A DNA stretch of 64,000 bases, taken from NCBI GenBank assembly GCA_016722075.1, contig JADKGW010000002.1, positions 930,001 through 994,000 on the forward strand, in the 5' to 3' direction. A model generated the notes under the pieces. That model made no database searches, was not told the DNA's origin, and saw only the letters and a list, made by a program, of their open reading frames with translations. The DNA comes from Candidatus Kouleothrix ribensis (GTDB taxonomy: Bacteria > Chloroflexota > Chloroflexia > Chloroflexales > Roseiflexaceae). Positions 23,916 through 33,800 of this stretch are shown here, one piece after another. Both the position numbers and the translations under genes were made by a program. Positions within the stretch are counted from its first letter, which is position 1, and every line of letters starts with the position of its first letter.

Positions 23916-25259
23916 CTACGCGGCGCTGGCAAGCGCGCCGGCCAGGGCTTGCATGCGCACGGCCCGCATCCAGGCGTAGCCGCGGCGCTTCTGGCGGCAT
24001 TGGGCCAGGGTTGTGCCGATCACGCCGCGCCCGATCGGCTTGCCGTTCAAGCTGCTGACCAGGCTGCCCTCGACGACATCGTACCCGGCGGCGAGCGCAT
24101 AGCTGATGCCGCTGCGGTCGGTGCCCCAGAACGGGCCGACATACAGCGCAACATGGCGCGCCTGGCTGTTGGGGTCGCCATCGCCGAACACCAGGATGTC
24201 GCCGGGCTGCGGCGGGGTGCCTGGCGCGAGCTCGTGGCCGAGCGCGCCCAGCCGCGCGGGGTGGTAGCTGTCGGCCAGGAACAGGTTGGCGTGCGGCAGG
24301 CTGCAGCCGGCGGCAGTCAGCGCGATCGTGACCACATCGGCGCAGACGATATCTTTGCAGTTGGGGTGCTCGGGCTGGGCCGCGAAGCGATGGCCATAAC
24401 AATGTACCTGCCACGCCGGCGGTAGCGCGTCGTAGGTCTGGCGGTCGTCGCCAAGCAAGTATAGCCCTGCGTCGATCAGCGCGCGCAGCTGTGCCGAGAG
24501 CGCAGAATAGCCGGTGAGCGTCGAGCGAATGCTGCCCGAGCGGCGCGACTGGGCCGGCTGCAGCTGGAACAGGCAAGCCAGCGACTCGGCCGCGTCGTTC
24601 AGATCGAGCTGGCGCAGCTGCGGCAGGTAGCCGTCGGCGCCGACGCGTAGATCGAGCGGGCCGCCGTGGCTGATCGGCAGCTGAAAGCTGCCGTCGCTCG
24701 TGCTGGAGGTGCCGAGCTCCATCCAGGGGCGCAGGTCGGTCTGCGGGATCACGTAGGTCTGGTCGTTGCGAAACAGCCGCCCGGCGCTGGCCAGCTGTGG
24801 GTTATACTGCAACGACTGGTCGCGGAACTCGGCCCAGCTGATGCCAGGCACGCGATCACGGATATAGGCTTCCCAGCACTGCCAGCGCGTGCCGGCGAAA
24901 TTGGTCAGCAGCCGGCTCCAGCGGGCCGGTGCCGCCGAGCCGGCCTCGGGCAGGATGTAGGATTGTTCGCGCTGGAACAGGCGCCCGTCGGCGGCGAGCT
25001 GCGGATTGTACAGCAATACCTGGTCGCGAAACTCTTCCCAGCTGATGCCGGGCACATGGTCGCGCACATGGGCAACCCAGCACTGCCAGCGCGTGCCGGC
25101 AAAGTTGGTTAGCAGCCGGCGCCAGGCTGGGGCGCCGGCGGCAGGCAGCGCCACCGCGCCAGGCACGCCGCGCAGCAAGTCGGCCGGGCCCGACACGCGA
25201 ACACTCGCGCCGCTTACCGGCTGAAGCTGGGTTGCGTCAAGGATTCGGCCGTGTAACAT
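23916..25259 (-). CDS. NlpC/P60-like (DUF1287-like) protein with duplicated LysM-like modules
   Basis: Predicted 447 residues. Residues 2-24 (LHGRILDATQLQPVSGASVRV) look like the first strands of a carboxypeptidase-regulatory-like beta sandwich, and residues 183-220 (TSSTSDGSFQLP ... LRVGADGYLPQLRQLDL) like its remainder. Between them lie two near-identical modules (46-104 and 114-172; period 68) containing RLLTNFAGTRWQCW and LLYNPQLAADGRLFQREQSYILP, the latter LysM-like. Residues about 240-400 form an NlpC/P60-type cysteine hydrolase: Cys306 in CKDIVCADVV, PQPGDILVFG, and His369 in RHVALYVG. GGAG lies eight bases upstream of the ATG. No signal peptide. It follows the sigma factor gene on the same strand and may depend on it. 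Confidence 0.7.
   Translation of the reverse strand: MLHGRILDATQLQPVSGASVRVSGPADLLRGVPGAVALPAAGAPAWRRLLTNFAGTRWQCWVAHVRDHVPGISWEEFRDQVLLYNPQLAADGRLFQREQSYILPEAGSAAPARWSRLLTNFAGTRWQCWEAYIRDRVPGISWAEFRDQSLQYNPQLASAGRLFRNDQTYVIPQTDLRPWMELGTSSTSDGSFQLPISHGGPLDLRVGADGYLPQLRQLDLNDAAESLACLFQLQPAQSRRSGSIRSTLTGYSALSAQLRALIDAGLYLLGDDRQTYDALPPAWQVHCYGHRFAAQPEHPNCKDIVCADVVTIALTAAGCSLPHANLFLADSYHPARLGALGHELAPGTPPQPGDILVFGDGDPNSQARHVALYVGPFWGTDRSGISYALAAGYDVVEGSLVSSLNGKPIGRGVIGTTLAQCRQKRRGYAWMRAVRMQALAGALASAA
24744..25124 (-). repeat. Intragenic duplication (two LysM-like modules)
   Basis: Two segments coding residues 46-104 (24948-25124) and 114-172 (24744-24920) of the NlpC-like protein are direct repeats about 204 bp apart, nearly identical at protein level with conserved Trp, Cys, NPQL and the closing YxxP. 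Confidence 0.8.
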
Positions 25260-25523
25260 GCACTGCGCTCCATAGGGCCGGCCCGAGCAGTCACCAGGTT
25301 GGGGCCTTTCAACAAATCACAAATCAACACGACGATCTCGAGGGGTGATCTGCGGCTTTGCGCTGCGTGGTACAATTGCACGCGCTGTAGGTAGAAGGTG
25401 GTGGGCCACCAGTATAGCTTGGCGTAAGTGCGTTGCCGGTTGCAGCCGTTACTATCGCGGTGGGCTGCCGACAGCGTCGTGCATACTGCCAGCCCAGCCA
25501 AAGCGGATTGCTGCCGACCTGTA

Positions 25524-26066
25524 CTAGTTCGACTCGGCGCCGATCAGGATGCCAAGGGTTTGGATACCGCGGGCCTGCAGGGCTTTCACGGCGGCCGGGC
25601 TGCGATCGAGGTAGCGTGCAACCGCCTCGATCGGCATCTGCTGCTGGAAGCGCATGCGGATCACGGTCTGCTGGTCGGGGGTCAGGCGTTCGATCAGTGT
25701 GTTGACTTCGGCGTGCAGCACATGGATCTCGGCTTCGTCTTCGATACGCCGGGGGCTGGGGTGCTCGTAATCTAGCACCACCACCGGGCGGCGGCGCTCG
25801 CGCCGGCGCATGTCGATGATCCGGTCGCGCGCAATGCGAAACAGCCATGCCGAGAATGGCCAGCCACGATCTTCATACGTGTGCAAACCCTCGAGCATGC
25901 GCACGAACACTTCGGCGCGCAGATCTTCGGCCAGATCGGGGTCGCCAACTCGCGAGAGAATGAAACGGTACAGGCTCTGCCCGTACATCTCGTAGATCTG
26001 GGTGACGGCGGCGTGATCCCCACTCTTGGCACGAGCAACCAGGCTCGCATTGTACAACGAAGTCAT
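25524..26066 (-). CDS. RNA polymerase ECF-type sigma factor
   Basis: A 180-residue sigma-70 family protein with only regions 2 and 4. Region 2 contains YGQSLYRFILSRVGDPDLAEDLRAEVFVRMLEGL and the promoter-melting stretch WPFSAWLFRIARDRIIDMRRRERR. Region 4 contains LTPDQQTVIRMRFQQQMPIEAVARYLDRSPAAVKALQARGIQTL, the helix-turn-helix that reads the -35 element. A GAGGAAG ribosome site precedes the ATG. No anti-sigma factor gene is adjacent; the NlpC-like wall gene follows 264 nt downstream on the same strand and is a candidate target or co-transcribed gene. Which stress it answers is unknown. Confidence 0.9.
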   Translation of the reverse strand: MTSLYNASLVARAKSGDHAAVTQIYEMYGQSLYRFILSRVGDPDLAEDLRAEVFVRMLEGLHTYEDRGWPFSAWLFRIARDRIIDMRRRERRRPVVVLDYEHPSPRRIEDEAEIHVLHAEVNTLIERLTPDQQTVIRMRFQQQMPIEAVARYLDRSPAAVKALQARGIQTLGILIGAESN

Positions 26067-26484
26067 AGCTTCCTCACATCAGTGACTAGTACAAGGTCAC
26101 AATGAAACCGCGTGATGCACTACTGATGGTATATATCTCCGTGCTTGTGCTACCTATTGTAGTATAAGTTCTATTGCAAATAACCCCATGTTCATGCCGG
26201 AACAGATTCATTTATATTGCGATTTCGACTAGTTCATAAACACTGGTTTGGATCTGGTTAACCGGCCCAAAGCATGGGCTACCTGGTCTTTTACCAGAAC
26301 ATGCGTTCTTTTCGGCCAGTATGCGCTTGAAGGCATCAATAAACGGCATGTTCCTTTTTTTATGCGTGGTTTTTCGTGATCCGTGCGAAAACCATGCACC
26401 ATACCAGCAGAAGTAGCGCGCTGCCGCAGGCTACCAACGCCAACTACGCCCGTATGCGGAGCGCGGGCTACGACCGGCGCCGGA
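26067..26484. other. AT-richer intergenic region with a hairpin
   Basis: About 420 bases without a supportable gene, visibly richer in A/T than the surroundings. It separates the divergent sigma factor and alaS. It holds an inverted repeat at 26364-26397 (GCGTGGTTTTTCG with CGAAAACCATGC, one bulged T) preceded by a run of seven T. Promoter elements for the sigma factor gene should lie near its right side but are not clear. Confidence 0.4.
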
Positions 26485-26513
26485 TTGACTCGCGCCTAGG
26501 CGCATGGTACAGT
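26485..26513 (+). promoter_or_regulatory. Sigma-70-type promoter of the T-box/alaS unit
   Basis: TTGACT (26485-26490) and TACAGT (26508-26513) are separated by exactly 17 bases. Transcription would begin near 26520, just ahead of the T-box stem I. Confidence 0.75.
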
Positions 26514-26519
26514 GAGGCT

Positions 26520-26851
26520 ATAGCAGCATAGCATGACGATGACGGTGACGAGCAGCGCCCGGCCGGAACTACCAGCGAGTCGAGAATGGTGAGAGCTCGA
26601 ACGCAAGGCCCGCGCTGTAGCCCCACCCGAGTTGCCGCCGAGACGCAGGCCCAGGCTCGTTGCGCATGATTGCGATCAGCGCTCGAGCGGGCAGGCGAGA
26701 AGGCCGGCCGGTCTCGTTCCCCCGTTAGCGGGACGCGCCCTCGCCCAGAGTTTGCCCTGGGCCGCGGCGGCAGAGTGGGGCCACACGCCCCGATCAAGGT
26801 GGTACCGCGGAATCATTTCGCCCTTGAGCCAATCGGCTCAGGGGTTTTTTT
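26520..26851 (+). ncRNA. T-box riboswitch (alanine), leader of alaS
   Basis: The leader reads uncharged tRNA and controls termination. Seen: a stem I base (CGGTGAC pairing with GTTGCCG), the next helix GCAGCGC/GCGCTGT, a distal AATGGTGAGAG element typical of the stem I apex, and a specifier loop 3' strand with GTA-GCC at 26617-26622. GCC codes for alanine, matching the gene. The T-box itself (AAGGTGGTACCGCG) is at 26796-26809; its UGGU bulge would pair with a 3' end ACCA, consistent with A73 of tRNA-Ala. A terminator follows at 26821. Alignment of the specifier loop was done by eye. Confidence 0.88.
26821..26851 (+). terminator. T-box-controlled intrinsic terminator
   Basis: A 10-bp stem (CCCTTGAGCC with GGCTCAGGGG) and AATC loop followed by seven T. 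It is mutually exclusive with the antiterminator formed around the T-box sequence just upstream, so alaS is read through only when uncharged tRNA-Ala is bound. Confidence 0.9.
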
Positions 26852-26898
26852 GTTGCCCGATCGCCAGAGGTACTGCATAACTGGAAAGGAACGCAGGT

Positions 26899-28653
26899 AT
26901 GGACTCGACAACCCTCCGCCAGCGCTACCTGGCATTTCTCGAGCGGCATGGGCACGTGCTGATCGGCGGCGCGCCGCTGATCCCCGAGAACGACCCGAGC
27001 GTGCTGTTCACCACCGCCGGCATGCACCCGCTGGTGCCGTTCCTGCTCGGTGAGGCGCATCCGGCCGGGCGGCGGCTGGCAAATATTCAGCCGTGCCTGC
27101 GCACCAACGATATTCTCGAGGTCGGCGACGCGAGCCACCTGACCTTCTTCGAGATGCTCGGCAGCTGGTCGCTGGGCGACTACTGGAAGGAGCCGGCCAT
27201 CCGGCTGAACTTCGCGCTGCTAACCGAGGTATTTGGGCACGACCCGGCGCGCCTGTTCGTGACATGCTTCGCGGGCGACTCCGATGCCCCGCGCGATGAG
27301 GAGACCGCAGCGATCTGGCGCGCGCTGGGCATCCCCGAGCGGCGAATCGTGTTTCTACCAAAGCAAGACAACTGGTGGGGGCCGGCCGGCGCCACCGGGC
27401 CGTGCGGGCCCGATAGCGAGGTATTCTTCGACACCGATCCTGCCGGCCGGCCGGGCGAGACGCCGGCAAGCAACCCGCAGCGCTTCTGGGAGATCTGCAA
27501 TAATGTGTTTATGGCCTACGACAAGCGCGCCGACGGCACATATGTACCGCTCGGGCAGCGCAATGTTGATGTGGGCGTGGGGCTCGAGCGCAACCTGATG
27601 GTGCTGCAGGGCGTCGGCTCGGTGTACGAGACCGATCTATTCCAGCCGATCGTCGCGGCGATCCACGCACTGGCACCAGCGCCCGCGCCATTCGCAGTGC
27701 GCGTGATCGCCGACCATGTGCGCGCGGCGGCGGCCATCCTGGCCGAAGGGGTGCGCCCGGGCAACACCGACCAGCCCTACATCGCGCGGCGCCTGATCCG
27801 CCGGGCCATCCGCTACGGCCGCACGATCGGCATCACGGGCCTGTTTCTGGCGCGCCTGGCCGAGGTGGCGCTCGATACGCTGGCGCCGGCCTACCCCTGG
27901 CTGGCGCAGCAGCGCGATCCGATCTGCGCTGCGCTCGACGAGGAAGAGCAGCGCTTCGCATACACACTGGCGCGCGGCGAGCGCGAGTTCGCGCGCGCGG
28001 TGGCGAGCAGCCGCGATCAGGGCCTGGCGCTGCTGCCGGGCGCGGTGGCATTCCGGCTGTACGATACGTTTGGCTTCCCGATCGAGCTGACCGCCGAGCT
28101 TACACAGCAGGCCGGCCTCGGCTTAGATATGCCCGGCTTCACGGCGGCCTTCGCCGCGCACCAGGAGCAGTCGCGCCAGGCCTCGGTCGGGCGCTTCCAG
28201 GGCGGCCTGGCCGAGCGCAACCCGGCGACTACCCGCCTGCACACGGCGACACACCTGCTGCAGGCGGCACTGCGGCAGGTGCTGGGCGAGCATGTACGCC
28301 AGCGCGGCAGTAATATCACTGCTGAGCGGCTGCGCTTCGATTTCAGCCACGCCGAGCGGCTGAGCGCCGCACAGGTCGCGGCAGTCGAGGCGCTGGTGAA
28401 CGCGGCAATCGCGCGCGACCTGCCGGTGAGCTGGGCCGAGATGAGCCTGGCCGACGCGCTTGCAGCCGGCGCGCTGGGCCTGTTCGAAGATCGTTACAGC
28501 GCGCGCGTGAAGGTCTACCAGATCGGCGACGTGAGCCTGGAGGTGTGCGGCGGGCCGCATGTGGCGCGCACCGGCGAGCTGGGGCACTTCCGCGTGCTCA
28601 AGGAAACAGCCGTCGCTGCGGGCGTACGCCGCATCAAGGCCGCGCTTGAGTGA
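26899..28653 (+). CDS. alaS: Short alanyl-tRNA synthetase (catalytic plus editing, no C-Ala domain)
   Basis: A 584-residue class II synthetase of the AlaRS family; typical bacterial AlaRS has about 870 residues. The catalytic core shows LRQRYLAFLERHGH, PLIPENDPSVLFTTAGMHPL, FFEMLGSWSLGDYW and GVGLERNLMVLQG. The editing (second additional) domain has the zinc motif HTATH (His448/452) and CGGPH (Cys550/His554), so Ser/Gly mischarging can be cleared. The protein ends right after editing, lacking the coiled-coil and C-Ala domain that dimerises the enzyme. GGAAAGG precedes the ATG. It is controlled by the T-box leader. It may be the only AlaRS or a starvation-induced second one; the window cannot tell. 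Confidence 0.88.
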   Translation: MDSTTLRQRYLAFLERHGHVLIGGAPLIPENDPSVLFTTAGMHPLVPFLLGEAHPAGRRLANIQPCLRTNDILEVGDASHLTFFEMLGSWSLGDYWKEPAIRLNFALLTEVFGHDPARLFVTCFAGDSDAPRDEETAAIWRALGIPERRIVFLPKQDNWWGPAGATGPCGPDSEVFFDTDPAGRPGETPASNPQRFWEICNNVFMAYDKRADGTYVPLGQRNVDVGVGLERNLMVLQGVGSVYETDLFQPIVAAIHALAPAPAPFAVRVIADHVRAAAAILAEGVRPGNTDQPYIARRLIRRAIRYGRTIGITGLFLARLAEVALDTLAPAYPWLAQQRDPICAALDEEEQRFAYTLARGEREFARAVASSRDQGLALLPGAVAFRLYDTFGFPIELTAELTQQAGLGLDMPGFTAAFAAHQEQSRQASVGRFQGGLAERNPATTRLHTATHLLQAALRQVLGEHVRQRGSNITAERLRFDFSHAERLSAAQVAAVEALVNAAIARDLPVSWAEMSLADALAAGALGLFEDRYSARVKVYQIGDVSLEVCGGPHVARTGELGHFRVLKETAVAAGVRRIKAALE

Positions 28654-28676
28654 TCGGGCCGTAGGCTGCCGATGGG

Positions 28677-29618
28677 CTAGGTGCCGCTGGCCCGCTCGCG
28701 CAGCACATCGTCGTGGGCACGGTCGATGCCGAACGACAGGGTCAGTGTGTGCTCGGGGCAGACGTTGATGCAGGCCTGGCAGAGGATGCACTCGGTCGAG
28801 AGCACGCGCTGGCCGCGCTGGATATAGTCGGTGATGCGGATGTCCATCGGGCAGACCTTCTCGCACACCTGGTGGCCGCAGCACTGCTCGGGCGCGCCGC
28901 GCACCTTGAGCAGCGCAAAGCGCGAGCTGAGCTTCAGCGGTACCGACACCGGGCAGACATACTTGCAGAACGCGCGGTTATCCTTCAGCACCAGCGCCAG
29001 CACGATGCCCACCAGGTAGTAGAGCGCGTTGCCGGCCAGGAACCAGGCCAGCGCCGGCGGGCCACCGTCGCCGGGGCGGTAGCGCAGGCCGAACCACAGC
29101 ACCGCCACCAGCACGGCACTAAGGCCAAAGTGCGCGTAGCGCAGCCAGCCCCAGCGGCCGGGCAGGCGCCCAGGGCTGCGTTTGTAGGGCAGCTGATCGA
29201 GCACGAGCGCCGTCCAGCAGGCCCAGCCGCACCACACCCGGCCGAACAGCAGCGGCCCTACGATCTTGGCGATCAGGTAGTGGATCACCGCCGCCAGCAG
29301 CACACCTGCCAGCAGATCGAAGAACAGACCCTCGACCTGGAATAGCGCGTGGAGCGGGTCGCGCAGCGCGGCGGCGCCGAACAGGCTCGCACCGAGCAGC
29401 ATGTGAACCAGCCGGCGCCGCAGCAGCTGGTCGAGGTTCTTGAGCGTGAAGTAGAGCGTCAGGCCAATCGCCATCGAGGCAACGATATAGCCGTAGTAGA
29501 AGCTGACCGGGGCGACCCCGGCGGCGCGCCAGCCAACCAGCGCGAGCAGCGCCAGCGCCAGCGCAAATATCGACAGCTCGATCAGCTTCGATCGCTCGAT
29601 TAGTCGTCTGTGGATCAT
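28677..29618 (-). CDS. NapH-type membrane polyferredoxin (4Fe-4S)
   Basis: A 313-residue membrane protein with about five or six helices and two cytoplasmic iron-sulfur clusters. It shows the paired cysteine motifs of the NapH/MauN/RdxA family, FGRVWCGWACW and FCKYVCPVSVP, then two 4Fe-4S ferredoxin motifs at the C-terminus (CCGHQVCEKVCP and CILCQACINVCP). Such proteins move electrons from the quinone pool or to periplasmic enzymes. Its ATG at 29618 lies nine bases after the stop of the aldo/keto reductase gene, so the two are co-transcribed. The electron acceptor is not evident; the di-heme cytochrome gene at 30887 is divergent and could be related, but this is speculation. Confidence 0.8.
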   Translation of the reverse strand: MIHRRLIERSKLIELSIFALALALLALVGWRAAGVAPVSFYYGYIVASMAIGLTLYFTLKNLDQLLRRRLVHMLLGASLFGAAALRDPLHALFQVEGLFFDLLAGVLLAAVIHYLIAKIVGPLLFGRVWCGWACWTALVLDQLPYKRSPGRLPGRWGWLRYAHFGLSAVLVAVLWFGLRYRPGDGGPPALAWFLAGNALYYLVGIVLALVLKDNRAFCKYVCPVSVPLKLSSRFALLKVRGAPEQCCGHQVCEKVCPMDIRITDYIQRGQRVLSTECILCQACINVCPEHTLTLSFGIDRAHDDVLRERASGT

Positions 29619-29627
29619 ACTCTGGTC

Positions 29628-30590
29628 CTACTTGAACCGATCGGCCTCGGGATCGGCCGTATCGAAGCCCTGCGCATCGAGCTGCTGCCAGATCGCTGCG
29701 GGGATGGCCTGCTGCGCCAGCTCGACCGTCTGGGCGATCCGCTCAGGGCGAGTCATGCCGATGATCGTGGCGGCGATTCGCGGCTCGCGCAGCGAGAACT
29801 GTAGTGCGGCGGCGCCCAGTGGCACGCCGTACTGCGCACACACAGCCGCCAGGTTGCGCGCGCGCTCCAGCGTCGCGCCGGCAGCGTCCTGGTAGGCATA
29901 GCGCGGGTAGGCCTCGGGGCCTTTGGCGAGTATGCCGCTGCCATACGGCGCGGCATTGAGCACCGCCACGCCGCGCCGCGCCGCGACATCCAGCAGCGGC
30001 TCGGCCGAGCGGTTGAGCAGCGTGTAGCGGTTGTGGGTGATCACCGCCGCAAATGCGCCAGTATCGACATAGCGAATCATCAGGTCGACCGGGCCGCCGG
30101 CCACGCCAATATGCGCGATCAGGCCCTCGCGCTGAGCCTGCTGCAGCACCTCGAGCGGGCCGCCAGGGGCCATGACCTGCGCGAAGGTGGTGTGCTCGGG
30201 ATCGTGCAAAAACACCAGCTGGAGCCGGCTTAGCCCGAGCAGGCGCAGGCTGCGCTCGAGCGAGCGGCGGATCTGCTCGCCACTGAAATCGCCGGTGTGC
30301 GCATGCCGATCGACCTTGGTGCCGAGCACGAAGCCTGCCGGCAGGCCGCCAAGCTCGCGCAGCATCAGGCCGATCCTGCGCTCGCTCTCGCCATCGCCAT
30401 ACGAGGCCGCCGTATCGAGGAAGTTGAACGGGCTGCTGAAGGCGGCCCGCAACGTCGTGAGGGCCTGCTCTTCCGACACACCGTAGCCAAACGTGTCGGG
30501 CATGCTCGCAAGCGGCGCGCAGCCCACGCAGATCGGCGTCACCATCAGGCCAGTTGATCCAAGTGATCGCAAGGTCATAGGAAGGGTCAT
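29628..30590 (-). CDS. Aldo/keto reductase
   Basis: A 320-residue NAD(P)H-dependent oxidoreductase with a TIM-barrel fold. The catalytic tetrad is visible: Asp59 and Tyr64 (FNFLDTAASYGDGESE), Lys92 (GTKVDRH) and His129 (FLHDPEH). The opening TLRSLGSTGLMVTPICVGCAPL and the overall pattern resemble D-threo-aldose/galactose 1-dehydrogenase-like members. The ATG at 30590 was chosen for its GAGGAA site; the open frame extends upstream to 30761 but lacks similarity. The next gene on this strand is the NapH-like ferredoxin, only nine bases away. Sugar or alcohol substrate unknown. Confidence 0.85.
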   Translation of the reverse strand: MTLPMTLRSLGSTGLMVTPICVGCAPLASMPDTFGYGVSEEQALTTLRAAFSSPFNFLDTAASYGDGESERRIGLMLRELGGLPAGFVLGTKVDRHAHTGDFSGEQIRRSLERSLRLLGLSRLQLVFLHDPEHTTFAQVMAPGGPLEVLQQAQREGLIAHIGVAGGPVDLMIRYVDTGAFAAVITHNRYTLLNRSAEPLLDVAARRGVAVLNAAPYGSGILAKGPEAYPRYAYQDAAGATLERARNLAAVCAQYGVPLGAAALQFSLREPRIAATIIGMTRPERIAQTVELAQQAIPAAIWQQLDAQGFDTADPEADRFK

Positions 30591-30886
30591 TCGCGGTTCC
30601 TCATCTACGCAGCCGGCGCGCACACACCGCGCCAGGGCCAGTCGCGGCAGCGCGCATGCATGATAATACCGCAAGCCAATTCCGTCTAGTCGGTTGCGGC
30701 CGGCAGGGCAGCCGCAAAATGTCGTACCACTTTTTGCCGATACAGCGCGCTCGATACTCATAAGACAGCCAGCGCATACACTGCCACTCGTGCAGCCATT
30801 CTAGCGCAGCTGCTGAAGGAGGTTCGATCGCCTAGCCTGATCAGCTCCCCTTTCGCATGAAATTGCCCAGCAGGTAAGGAGGCACG

Positions 30887-33800
30887 ATGAAGTATGTAAG
30901 AGGACGACGAAGCTGGCTGGTGGGTGGGTTGGCAACCTATGTTTTGGTCGCGATCGCGTTTGCGATCACTCGTGGCGCGGGTGCGGCACCACTGGCCGCA
31001 ATCGGCCCGGCGGCATTCAACAAGCCAACCTACTCTAGCCCGATCGCGCTGTCGGCCAGCAACGAGCTGCTGTGGGTGGTTAACCCCGACAACGACACGG
31101 TCTCGGTATTCCGCACCACCGACAACACCAAGGTGATCAGCGATATCCCCGTGGGCGACGAGCCGCAGAGCATCGCGCTGCACCCGAACAACACGTTCGC
31201 GTATGTGGCCAACGCTGCCGGCAATAGCATTACGGTGATCAAGATCACCAACGCAAGCATCAATAGCTTTCTGGCCGCGCCCGACAACAGCGCCGGCCCA
31301 CGCGGCGAGATCACCACCGGCGCCGAGCCGTGGAATGTGGTGATCTCGCCTGACGGCAACCGCCTATTCGTGGCCAATAGCGCGCAGGATACGATCAGCG
31401 TGCTGCGCACCGATACCAACGCGCTGCTTCCGGGCGCGATCGACATGCGCACGACGGCCTGTAACGACCAGACCGGCGACAACATCGGCGACCCGGCCTA
31501 CCACTTCCAGCCGCGCGGCCTGGCGGTGACGCTGGATAACACGCGCCTGTATGTGACGCGCTTCTTCTCGTTCACTGGCGGCGCGGCACCCAAGCAGGCC
31601 ACCGACAACGGTAAGCAAGGCGTGGTCTGCCGCTTTAGCGTGAACACCGCCGGCTCCACCGCCGCAACCACGCTCACCGCACCCGCCAAGCTGACACTCG
31701 CGCCGCAGATCACCGGCTTCAAGTTCGATGCCAACGGCGACGGCACGCCCGAGACTGACACCTCGGCCTACCCGAACCAGATGCAGAGCATCGTGATCCG
31801 CGGCGATAAGGCGTTCCTGCCCAATATCGCCGCCTCGCCGACCGGCCCGCTCAAGTTCAATATCGACACCCAGGCCTTCGTCAGTATTATCAACGGCGTT
31901 GGCGCGGCCGAGAGCGACGGCGGCGCGCTGAACCTGCACCTTGGCGCACGCACGCCCGAGGCCGGCAAGGAGAAGCTGTTCTTCGCCAACCCCTGGGCGA
32001 TCGCCTTCACCACCCAGAGCGGCGCCGGCGCGGCCTACGTGGCGTCGGCCGGCAGCGACCTGCTGGTGAAGCTGAATGTCGATGCCGCCAACACGATTAG
32101 CTTCACCGGCGGCGCGGCGACTACGCGCTATATCGACCTGCACGACCCGGCCAACTCGCAGACGAGCGGCGCCAACGCCGGCAAGAACCCGCTCGGCATC
32201 GTGATCTGCGACAGCGGCGCCTGCCAGAACCGCGCCTACGTGATGAACTACGTCTCGCGCAATATCTCGGTGGTCGATACCACCACCGACGCGGTGGTGG
32301 CGGTCAAATCAACGGCCGCGCCGCCGCCGCCCGGCACCCAGGAAGAGCAGCTGCACGTCGGCAAAGAGGTGTTCTTCGCATCGCGCGGCGTGTTCGACAA
32401 CGGCAGCAAGAACCGGCTCTCGAGCGAGGGCTGGCAGAACTGCGCCAGCTGCCACTTCAACGGCCTGACCGATAGCGTGGTGTGGAGCTTCAACGCCGGC
32501 CCGCGCAAATCGGTGCCGCTGAACGGAACCTGGAGCCCGCACAACCCCGACGATCAGCGCGTGCTGAACTACTCGGCGATCTTCGACGAAGTGCAGGACT
32601 TCGAGCTAAACATCCGCAACGTCTCTGGCCCCGGCCCGCTGGCCGGCGCGCTCGACCCCAACCACGGCCTGATCATCCCCGACAGCACTGCGCTGACCGA
32701 TATTGTGGCATTCAACAAGCCCAACGGCGGCCGGCCGCAGCAGACGATCACGCTGCCGGGTAGCAGCACCGCCTGGCCCGCGCTCGACGCCATGAAGGAG
32801 TGGGTGCGCTTCGCCGTACGCACGCCGAATGGTGCGCTCGACGACAGCGTGGTGAGCGGCGGCATCAGCACCACCGACGTGACCGCCGGCCGCCGGCTGT
32901 TCTTCCGCTCGGGCTGCCAGACATGCCACGGCGGCACCAAGTGGACGATCAGCAACCGCGACTTCGCCCCACCGCCGGCGGCGGCTTCAATCGCCACCGA
33001 AACCACCCCGCCCGCCCCGGCCGGCGTCAACCCGATCGGCGCGCAGTTCCTGTTCGAGAAGCTGCGCAATATCAACTCGTTCGGCTTCAACGTGGCCGGG
33101 ATCGGCGCCGACGAGAAGACCCAGGACGCCAAAGACGCGCTGGGCAAAGACCACAACCTCGACGGCAAGGGCAACGGCTTCAACGTGCCCTCGCTGCTAG
33201 GCATCTGGTCGCTGCCGCCCTACTACCACAACGGCGGCTGTGAGACACTGGCCTGCGTGCTGGCGAATACCAACCACCGCGCGCCAGGCCGGCCGGCACT
33301 CAGCCCGGCCGATCAGGCCCAGATCGTCGCGTTCCTGCAGACGCTGGACGCGCAGACCGCCTTCCCCAGCAACCTGTACGTCAACCGCCACGACATCTTC
33401 TTCGACCCGCCCAAGGTGATCAAGGGCACAACCGTAACCGTGGGCGTGAATGTGTCGCTGTTCGGCACCAAGGCCGACCTGACCGATCTGCTGAATGGCG
33501 GGAGCCTGACCGTCAAGTTCAGCGGCCCCGGCCTGAACGCCGAGGTACCGATCACCGTCGGCGACTTCAACCAGGACTTTGGCCAGGCGCGCGTGACCAC
33601 CACCTGGAATGTGCCAAACACGGCCGGGCGCGTCGAGGTGTCGGCCCAGGTCGATGGCGCCAACAACGTGCTCGAGGCCAACGAGCAAGACAACACCGCC
33701 AAGCGGCGGGTGCTGATCAACAACCCGGCCGCCGATAACACCGCCCCGGTGGTGACGCCCAACAGCGTGAGCATCAGCGACGACAACCCATTCAACGCCA

